From the NCBI GenBank assembly GCA_964569185.1, contig CAZMTP010000025.1, positions 1 to 22,319 of the forward strand: 22,319 bases of DNA. The letters run 5' to 3'. Shown in pieces: positions 6,881 through 13,122 of the stretch. Both the position numbers and the translations under genes were made by a program. Position 1 is the first letter of the stretch. Each line of letters opens with the position of its first letter. Under the pieces are notes generated by a model, which was not told the DNA's origin, ran no database searches, and saw only the letters and a list, made by a program, of their open reading frames with translations. The stretch comes from DATIJP01 sp964569185 (GTDB lineage: Bacteria > Chlamydiota > Chlamydiia > Chlamydiales > Rhabdochlamydiaceae).

Positions 6881-7975
6881 ATGTCAGTTATTGACCGCAA
6901 TCACCCAGCCACTGTCACGATTCAAGAGCGCTATCCTCTCACACGGCCCGGCTCTACGAAAACCACTTATCATATCACCTTGAATTTAAAAAATTCCGGC
7001 CTCCATTTTAAGCCGGGAGACTCTCTCGGCATTTTTGCGCAAAATGATCCTCTTTTGGTCCAACAAATCATAGCCGCTTTAAAGTGCACCGGCAAAGAAG
7101 AGATCCTCCATCAAGGTTCTCCACTAAAGCTCATCGATTTTCTAACCTGTAAAGCCAACCTTTTCCGCCTGACATCTAACTTCCTTAAGCTGCTCGATGC
7201 TCCTCAGTTAAATCCTCTTCAGCTTCAAGAGTATCTAGCGGCTAGAGACCCTTTAAGCTTTTTTAAGGAATTTGACACTCAGAAGGTGCCTCTGCAACAA
7301 TGGTGCGCTCAATTTGCTCCTTTATTGCCCCGTTTTTACTCCGTAGCCTCCTCGCTCAAGACGCAACAAGATTCTGTAGATTTAGTTGTGGCGCTTCTCT
7401 CTTTTACACAGTGCGGCGAAAAACGTTTCGGTGTTGCCAGCCATTTTCTTTGTCACCTCGCAGAAATCAACAAGACTCCCGTTCCCGTTTATGTACAGCC
7501 GGCACATCGCTTTGGCCTTCCTGAAGATTTGCATGCCCCGATCATTATGATTGGCCCTGGAACAGGAGTGGCGCCCTTCCGTGCTTTCTTGCAAGAGCGC
7601 TTACATTTAGGCTCTCAAGGAGACCACTGGCTCTTTTTTGGCGAGCGCAATCGTCAATTTGATTTTTTCTACGAGCATTATTGGTCCGATTTAGTGGCCC
7701 AAAATAAATTGCGTTTAGATCTTGCTTTTTCACGTGATCAGAGTACAAAATTTTATGTGCAGCACAAAATGGACGAGCAGCGCGCTTTGCTATGGCGCTG
7801 GCTCCAAGACGGGGCTTATCTTTATGTGTGCGGCGATGCAGACAATATGGCCAAAGAGGTCGACGCTATGCTTCACACTATCGCCCAAACAGAAGGCAGA
7901 CTCACACCCGAACAGTCCAAAGCCTACATCAAAAATCTCCGCCACATCAAACGCTATCTATTAGATGTATACTAA
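6881..7975 (+). CDS. cysJ: CysJ-like FAD/NADPH flavoprotein reductase without FMN domain
   Basis: The protein resembles the C-terminal half of sulfite reductase flavoprotein alpha (CysJ) and carries electrons from NADPH to FAD. Motifs: FKPGDSLGIF (43-52), the FAD-binding RFYSVASS (151-158), the nucleotide-binding GPGTGVAPFR (225-234), YVCGDADNMA (315-324), and a terminal RYLLDVY like the aromatic end of CysJ. At 364 residues it lacks the N-terminal flavodoxin (FMN) domain of the ~600-residue E. coli enzyme. Chlamydiae have the same short form (CT435), next to ispF. No CysI haemoprotein gene is nearby, so the electron acceptor is unknown. The start has no Shine-Dalgarno and the upstream spacer is 17 bases, so its promoter must overlap the divergent lipoprotein gene or lie in gltX. 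Confidence 0.85.
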   Translation: MSVIDRNHPATVTIQERYPLTRPGSTKTTYHITLNLKNSGLHFKPGDSLGIFAQNDPLLVQQIIAALKCTGKEEILHQGSPLKLIDFLTCKANLFRLTSNFLKLLDAPQLNPLQLQEYLAARDPLSFFKEFDTQKVPLQQWCAQFAPLLPRFYSVASSLKTQQDSVDLVVALLSFTQCGEKRFGVASHFLCHLAEINKTPVPVYVQPAHRFGLPEDLHAPIIMIGPGTGVAPFRAFLQERLHLGSQGDHWLFFGERNRQFDFFYEHYWSDLVAQNKLRLDLAFSRDQSTKFYVQHKMDEQRALLWRWLQDGAYLYVCGDADNMAKEVDAMLHTIAQTEGRLTPEQSKAYIKNLRHIKRYLLDVY

Positions 7976-7992
7976 TTGAGAAGAAGAGAAAA

Positions 7993-8030
7993 AAGGCGGG
8001 AATAGACAGTCGAGAGCGCCTTCTTCTTTT
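7993..8030. terminator. Bidirectional terminator between cysJ and ispF
   Basis: AAGGCG (7993-7998) pairs with CGCCTT (8017-8022) around an 18-base loop. On the plus strand the stem is followed by a pyrimidine tract ending in a long T-run (8027-8036). On the minus strand it is followed by CCTTTTTTCTC. It therefore serves both convergent genes. It is the only clear two-way terminator in the window. Confidence 0.7.
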
Positions 8031-8034
8031 TTTT

Positions 8035-8526
8035 TTAGAACTCTACGGTAGTTAAGATGCAGAGACATTGGATTCCTTCGCCACGGCCAAAATCGTTGAG
8101 ATTGTTGCCAGAGGTGACAGTAAGTCCTACCTGATCTGGCCTGATTTTCAATACATGAGCCACTTTTTGCCTGATTGCATCCACCTTTTTTTGCATGCGG
8201 GGCCGCTTTCCTTCGATGGCGAGCGCCACATGCTCGATCTGCTGCTTGCCCAAAGTTTTGAGCGCCTCTTCTACGTAGACCTGACTATCGGTGATTTTTT
8301 TCTCATGGCACAGTTTAATGGCCAGATCTCCCATAATAGACACATGAGTCACTGAGGTGATCGCATTGCAAATCGCATGATAGACAATATCCCCATCTGA
8401 ATCTGCATCCAGTCCAGGCATCTCTTCAAAAACAATGCCTCCCATGACACATTTTTTTGATCCTGCAGTGGCTAAAAATCGATGGCTATCTTGCCCTAAG
8501 CCTGTCCTAAACTTGGGATATTTCAT
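8035..8526 (-). CDS. ispF: 2-C-methyl-D-erythritol 2,4-cyclodiphosphate synthase
   Basis: Fifth enzyme of the non-mevalonate isoprenoid pathway; it cyclises CDP-ME-2-phosphate to MEcPP with loss of CMP, as a trimer with a metal at each subunit interface. The metal ligands are visible as Asp13 and His15 in GLGQDSHRF and His50 in SDGDIVYHAICNAI. LTVTSGNNLNDFGRGEGIQC near the C-terminus matches the TTTEKLGFTGRKEGI-type end of the family only loosely. The usual FPDTDP loop after MGDL is missing and reads LAIKLCHEKKITDS. The length (163) is normal. The ATG lies inside the last 20 bases of ddl, so translation is probably coupled to ddl. Confidence 0.88.
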   Translation of the reverse strand: MKYPKFRTGLGQDSHRFLATAGSKKCVMGGIVFEEMPGLDADSDGDIVYHAICNAITSVTHVSIMGDLAIKLCHEKKITDSQVYVEEALKTLGKQQIEHVALAIEGKRPRMQKKVDAIRQKVAHVLKIRPDQVGLTVTSGNNLNDFGRGEGIQCLCILTTVEF

Positions 8527-9634
8527 GGAGATCTATAAAGCTTGTCTTAACCTGCTTTTCTTTTTGATGTCTATCTAATGCCAATTGGATCAGTCGATCC
8601 ACTAGTTCTGGCAATGGAATGCCACTGGCTTCCCAAAGTCTAGGATAGACGCTTAATTTTGTAAATCCAGGAATGGTATTAATTTCATTGACAAGCACCT
8701 CTCCATTTTTCTTTAAAAAGAGGTCCACTCGCGCCATTCCCTCACAGCACAGGGCCTGATAGGCCTGCAATGAGGTAGTTTGCACTTTGGAGAGTTCTGC
8801 AGGTAAAAGCTCTACGGGAATCTTGAAAATGGCCCCCCCGCTCTCCATATACTTGGCCTCATAAGAATAAAACTCTGTGGCTGCAGAGATCACTTCCCCT
8901 GGAAGAGAAACAATCGGATGTTCATTGCCTAAAACAGAGCACTCAATCTCCCTTCCCTCTACAAATTCTTCTATAAGTATTTTTCTGTCATATTGAAATG
9001 CTGCAGCAATCGCTAGTGCAAAATCTTCCTTTTTTTTCACTTTGCTAATCCCTATGGAAGAGCCTGCATTGGCCGGCTTAACAAAAAAGGGCAATCCCAA
9101 TTCTTTTTGTAACTTTTCGAAAGAAAAGTGATGGGCCAGGTGGCTCTGAATAGAGATAAATTTGGCTGTGGGAATGCCCGCATCGCGCAGCAAACGCTTC
9201 ATCACATCTTTGTCCATGCCAATCGCAGAGCCCAACACTCCAGCTCCTACAAAAGGAATATTGGCAAGTTTTAGCAACCCTTGAATGGTCCCATCTTCTC
9301 CATTAGGACCATGAAGCACGGGAAAAATCACATCTAGTGAACCAAGCGGAATCTTTTTTGATAAACTGACCAGCTGCTCGCCCTCTTCTTTGGGAACAAC
9401 AGCAATCGGCTGTTTGCTGCCGGCAAATTGTACCAGCTTAGGATGGTGCGCATCGGCCAAATAGTGTTCATTTTCACGCAGATGCCACTCGCCATTTTTA
9501 TCAATTCCAATGACCACCACTTCATATTTGTCTTTACTTAAAGCATCGATCACATTTTTTGCTGAGAGAAGCGCTACTTCATGCTCAAAAGATTTTCCAC
9601 CAAACACAACTCCTACTCGAATTTTTTTATGCAT
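8507..9634 (-). CDS. ddl: D-alanine--D-alanine ligase, stand-alone
   Basis: ATP-grasp ligase that joins two D-alanines for peptidoglycan precursors. Marks in order: VVFGGKSFEHEV (9-20) with Glu19 for the first substrate, HGPNGEDG (108-115), FVKPANAGSSIGISKV (184-199) for ATP and the omega-loop region, FYSYEAKYM (255-263), and the metal-binding NEINTIPGFTKLSVYP (316-331). Length 375 is normal for a single-domain-set Ddl. In Chlamydiaceae Ddl is fused to MurC; here it is free and ends overlapping ispF by 20 bases. The start is 22 bases from the divergent ATP-grasp gene. MurA lies 1 kb away on the other strand, so this is a precursor-synthesis neighbourhood. Confidence 0.93.
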   Translation of the reverse strand: MHKKIRVGVVFGGKSFEHEVALLSAKNVIDALSKDKYEVVVIGIDKNGEWHLRENEHYLADAHHPKLVQFAGSKQPIAVVPKEEGEQLVSLSKKIPLGSLDVIFPVLHGPNGEDGTIQGLLKLANIPFVGAGVLGSAIGMDKDVMKRLLRDAGIPTAKFISIQSHLAHHFSFEKLQKELGLPFFVKPANAGSSIGISKVKKKEDFALAIAAAFQYDRKILIEEFVEGREIECSVLGNEHPIVSLPGEVISAATEFYSYEAKYMESGGAIFKIPVELLPAELSKVQTTSLQAYQALCCEGMARVDLFLKKNGEVLVNEINTIPGFTKLSVYPRLWEASGIPLPELVDRLIQLALDRHQKEKQVKTSFIDLHEISQV

Positions 9635-9656
9635 ACATTTACCATATTAATCTGTC

Positions 9657-10700
9657 ATGTCCATCTTACACATTTGCAACACTTTTTTCGACTTAGAACT
9701 TTCAAAGCAGCCCTTTCCTCCTCTTGAGCAGGCGTTCAATCTGCACGAGGTATTTCTTCAGCTGCAATTTCTGCCTTTTCTTTACGCGAGTACAGAAGAA
9801 GAGGTGCTGGTCAGCTTTGCCCCCGAAGACCATTTTTGGAAACGGCTCCACTCTCCTCCAAAATTGCGTCTGGTTGAAGAAACGTCATTTTCATCTGATT
9901 TATCGATCGAAGTATGGGGCCACTCTCCCACTATTTTAGAATGGGCAAAAAAAAGAGGACTCACTTATCAGATGCCGCCGTGGCCAGTAGTCCAGCAGGT
10001 TAATTCCAAAGCTTTTTCTTTTGAAGCGTGCCCCCTTCCTGGAGGGCAACTCATCCATAATGAAAGCGAACTCAAACAGTGGCTGCGCACTCTTAGGGGC
10101 GAGGCAGTGCTTAAAACCTGCTTTGGAACAGCAGGAAGAGGCCATCTGCTTTTCAAAGAGATTAATGATCCTAAACTCAAAATTTTCGCAGAACAAGAAT
10201 GGCAACAAGGGCGCGCTGTGATAGGCGAGCCATGGATGCGCCGCGTTTTAGATTTCAGTACGCAATGGGAAATCTCCAATACAAAAGAGATCAGAAAAAT
10301 CGGCTCCACGCTCTGTCACAATGATCCGAAAGGAAGATATCGACAAAACAGCGTAGGCGACACTAAGACGCTTTTTGGTGTGCACGTAGAAAAAGTAGAA
10401 GAACAGGAGCGCTTTGTGCAAAAGGTTCTATCAAAAATTGCGCTGCTTGGCTACTTTGGAAATGTAGGCATCGACGCAATGATTTATGAAAATGAAAGGG
10501 GCGCACTGCAACTGCACCCTATCGTGGAAATCAATGCGCGCAAAACGATGGGATGGGCAGCACTTGCCATCCAGAAAAAACATTTTCCTGGAAAAAATGT
10601 GCGGCTTGCTTTTACAAAAAATAAAGAGGCTGGGATACTGCCTCTTTTTGCAAAACAAAAGGTTCCTTTTTCAAGGTACATTGAGATTACAATTATATGA
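9657..10700 (+). CDS. Uncharacterised ATP-grasp family protein, translationally coupled to murA
   Basis: I do not recognise a named family. The first ~115 residues form an alpha/beta region with no clear motif. The rest looks like an ATP-grasp fold: VLKTCFGTAGRGHLLF (151-166) with Lys153 and a glycine-rich loop, EPWMRRVLDFSTQWEI (191-206) as the second strand-lysine/acidic region, GYFGNVGIDAMIY (265-277), and HPIVEINARKTMG (287-299) with Glu291 and Asn293 as likely Mg-ATP ligands. Such enzymes join a carboxylate to an amine or thiol through an acyl phosphate. The stop overlaps the murA start (ATGA at 10697-10700), and ddl is divergent 22 bases away. By inference it may act on a cell-wall peptide or another amino-acid conjugate. 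The substrate cannot be read from the sequence. Confidence 0.7.
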   Translation: MSILHICNTFFDLELSKQPFPPLEQAFNLHEVFLQLQFLPFLYASTEEEVLVSFAPEDHFWKRLHSPPKLRLVEETSFSSDLSIEVWGHSPTILEWAKKRGLTYQMPPWPVVQQVNSKAFSFEACPLPGGQLIHNESELKQWLRTLRGEAVLKTCFGTAGRGHLLFKEINDPKLKIFAEQEWQQGRAVIGEPWMRRVLDFSTQWEISNTKEIRKIGSTLCHNDPKGRYRQNSVGDTKTLFGVHVEKVEEQERFVQKVLSKIALLGYFGNVGIDAMIYENERGALQLHPIVEINARKTMGWAALAIQKKHFPGKNVRLAFTKNKEAGILPLFAKQKVPFSRYIEITII

Positions 10701-12091
10701 GCGAAGACATCTTAAAAATTAAGGGTGGTGTCCCCCTAAAAGGACAGGTCAAAGCAGCGGGCGCAAAAAATGTGATTTCTAAATTGCTTGTCGCCTCGCT
10801 ACTCACCAATAAGCGCTGTATTTTTCATAATATCCCCAACATTTTAGAAGTGGAGATCACGATCGATCTTTGCCGCGAAATTGGCAGCGAAGTGCTTTGG
10901 GATAAAACAGCAAAAACAATTGAAATTGTCACGAAGCATCTAAAAACCACCTATATTCCTCACCGGTTCTGCGGTGCCAATCGTATTCCGATCTTAATGA
11001 TCGGAGCCCTTTTGGGACGCACCGATGAATCGATTATTGTGCCTACTGTCGGCGGCGACCGCATTGGAAAAAGACCCGTAGACTTCCATATTCAATCTTT
11101 AGAAAAAATGGGCGCTGTCATCGAATACCGCGAAATGAAAAAAGAGGGCGCCTATTTTGCGCAGGCCCATCGCGGATTACATGGAGCGATCATCCATCTG
11201 CCCTATCCTTCTGTCGGCGCCACAGAAAACACCATTTTGGCCGCCACAAAAGCAAGAGGCACCACTGTCATCAAAAATGCGGCGATCGAGCCCGAGATCA
11301 TCGATATCATTCTCTTTTTGCAAAAATTAGGCGTGGTCATCTCTGTTGATGTGGACCGCACGATTACAATTAAAGAGACGCATCAGTTCCATGAAGTGGA
11401 ACATACAGTGATGACAGATCGTATCGAAGCGGCCTCCTTAGGCATGGTCGCTATCAGCACACAAGGCCGCGTTTTTGTCGAAGGCGCTACTCATCACCAT
11501 ATGATCACATTTCTCAATAAATTAAGAGAAATTGGCGGCGGTTTTGAAGTGAAAGAAAATGGGATCGATTTCTTTTTCAATGGCCCACTCAAAGGGGGCG
11601 TCCACATTGAGACCGATGTCCATCCTGGATTTATGACCGACTGGCAACAGCCCTTTGTGGTTTTAATGACCCAAACCCATGGCACCTCTGTCATCCATGA
11701 AACGGTCTATGAAAACCGTTTTGGCTATACAAAAACTCTAAAAGAAATGGGCGCCGACATTGAGATGTATACTCACTGTCTTGGCAATAAGAACTGCCGC
11801 TTTGCGTCGCAAGGCTTCGAGCACAGCATTGTGATTAAAGGCCCCACTCCTTTAAGAGCTAAGGAGATCATTATTCCCGATTTAAGAGCGGGATTTGCCT
11901 ATGTGATGGCTGCCTTGCTGGCTCAAGATGAAAGTATTATTACCGGAGTTTCTAATCTGGATCGCGGATACGAGTATATTGTGGACAAACTCTCTTCTTT
12001 AGGGGCAGATATCCAGCGTATTTCCCTACCTGATACAGATGAAAAGACAAAATCGTCTCTATTTTCTTCGCGGCATACAGTGAAAACTTGA
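10697..12091 (+). CDS. murA: UDP-N-acetylglucosamine 1-carboxyvinyltransferase with Asp in place of the active-site Cys
   Basis: First committed step of peptidoglycan synthesis: enolpyruvyl transfer from PEP to UDP-GlcNAc. Family marks: AGAKN (21-25, Lys24/Asn25), the active-site loop VGGDRIGKRPVDFHI (118-132), TDW (314-316, Asp315 as general base) and PDLRAGFAYVMA (394-405, Arg397). In most bacteria the loop reads GGCAIG; here Asp121 replaces the Cys that fosfomycin alkylates. Chlamydia trachomatis MurA has the same Cys-to-Asp change and resists fosfomycin. At 464 residues it is longer than the usual ~420, mainly by a C-terminal tail after about residue 440. It overlaps the upstream ATP-grasp gene by 4 bases. 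Confidence 0.95.
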   Translation: MSEDILKIKGGVPLKGQVKAAGAKNVISKLLVASLLTNKRCIFHNIPNILEVEITIDLCREIGSEVLWDKTAKTIEIVTKHLKTTYIPHRFCGANRIPILMIGALLGRTDESIIVPTVGGDRIGKRPVDFHIQSLEKMGAVIEYREMKKEGAYFAQAHRGLHGAIIHLPYPSVGATENTILAATKARGTTVIKNAAIEPEIIDIILFLQKLGVVISVDVDRTITIKETHQFHEVEHTVMTDRIEAASLGMVAISTQGRVFVEGATHHHMITFLNKLREIGGGFEVKENGIDFFFNGPLKGGVHIETDVHPGFMTDWQQPFVVLMTQTHGTSVIHETVYENRFGYTKTLKEMGADIEMYTHCLGNKNCRFASQGFEHSIVIKGPTPLRAKEIIIPDLRAGFAYVMAALLAQDESIITGVSNLDRGYEYIVDKLSSLGADIQRISLPDTDEKTKSSLFSSRHTVKT

Positions 12092-12100
12092 CAGAGAATT

Positions 12101-12120
12101 AGGGTTGTCTCTACCCTTTT
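12101..12120 (+). terminator. Weak hairpin after murA
   Basis: AGGGT (12101-12105) pairs with ACCCT (12113-12117) around a 7-base loop, followed by only three more T's. A second pairing, AGAGA (12093-12097) with TCTCT (12108-12112), competes with it. It may end part of the murA transcript, but it is short and lies 7 bases before the next ATG, so read-through into the next gene is likely. Confidence 0.3.
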
Positions 12121-12126
12121 CCTCCT

Positions 12127-13122
12127 ATGAGTACCCCGCTTTGGAAACAGATTCAAAAACAAAACTTTACAAGTTTTCGCGACCTCTTTTCATTTTTAGA
12201 AATTAAGGATGAAAAGCCATTTCATTTGAAACCTAAGTTCCCATTAAATGTCCCACGCCGCTTGGCAGAAAAAATAAGAAAAAATAGCTTAGACGATCCG
12301 ATCTTGCGTCAATTTGTGCCTTTAGAGGAAGAAACAGCCCTCTCTTCACAGTTCAAAGCCGATCCTGTTTGTGATCAAGAATTTCGCAAAGAAAAAAAAC
12401 TGTTGCACAAGTACCGGGGGCGCGCGCTTTTACTTTGCACAAGTGCCTGTGCCATGCATTGTCGTTTCTGTTTTAGGCAGAATTTTCCTTATGAAACAGA
12501 GCAAAAGGGGTTTGAAAAAGAGCTCCAAATCATCGCTGAAGACCCTTCCTTAACTGAAATTATCTTAAGTGGAGGCGATCCCTTATCACTCAGCAACAAA
12601 GAGCTTGCGCAGCTGTTTTCTGACCTATCGAAAATTCCCCATCTTAAAATTGTGCGCTTCCATACCCGTTTTCCTATTGGCATCCCGGAGCGAATCGATC
12701 CTGAGTTTTTAACCATTTTAAAACAGTGTTCATTGCAAATTTTTTTTGTTGTCCACGTCAACCACTACCTAGAATTGGACAATGACGTTCTTTTAGCCCT
12801 AAAGTCCATTAGGCAATTGGGTATCCCATTACTTACGCAAACCGTTCTCTTACAGGGTGTCAATGACACCGTCTGCGTGCTTAAAGCCCTATTTGAAAAA
12901 CTGATTGAAAACGGAATAGTGCCCTACTATCTGCACCAATTAGATCAGGTCCAGGGCGGCATGCATTTTGAAGTAGAACAGTCAAAAGGGGTAGCTTTAA
13001 TGATGCAATTAAAAGAGCTGCTGCCCGGCTACGCCCTTCCCAAATATGTGAAGGAAGAGGCGCATAAAAAACACAAATCAGACCTGTTGCTTTTTGAGGT
13101 AGGCGTCGATCACTTGCCATAG
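12127..13122 (+). CDS. epmB: EpmB/KamA-type radical SAM lysine 2,3-aminomutase
   Basis: The protein has the radical SAM cysteine motif CAMHCRFC (Cys108, Cys112, Cys115; CxxxCxxC) for the 4Fe-4S cluster, then EIILSGGDPLSL (138-149) and RFHTRFPIGIPERI (174-187), which are hallmarks of the lysine 2,3-aminomutase family. The length (331) and short N-terminus match EpmB (YjeK, 342 in E. coli) rather than the longer clostridial KamA. EpmB makes (R)-beta-lysine, which EpmA attaches to elongation factor P. The likely PLP lysine lies in the C-terminal HKKHKS segment, less clear than in E. coli. No efp or epmA is in the window. The 3' end overlaps the convergent 952-residue gene by 45 bases. No Shine-Dalgarno is visible. 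Confidence 0.82.
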   Translation: MSTPLWKQIQKQNFTSFRDLFSFLEIKDEKPFHLKPKFPLNVPRRLAEKIRKNSLDDPILRQFVPLEEETALSSQFKADPVCDQEFRKEKKLLHKYRGRALLLCTSACAMHCRFCFRQNFPYETEQKGFEKELQIIAEDPSLTEIILSGGDPLSLSNKELAQLFSDLSKIPHLKIVRFHTRFPIGIPERIDPEFLTILKQCSLQIFFVVHVNHYLELDNDVLLALKSIRQLGIPLLTQTVLLQGVNDTVCVLKALFEKLIENGIVPYYLHQLDQVQGGMHFEVEQSKGVALMMQLKELLPGYALPKYVKEEAHKKHKSDLLLFEVGVDHLP

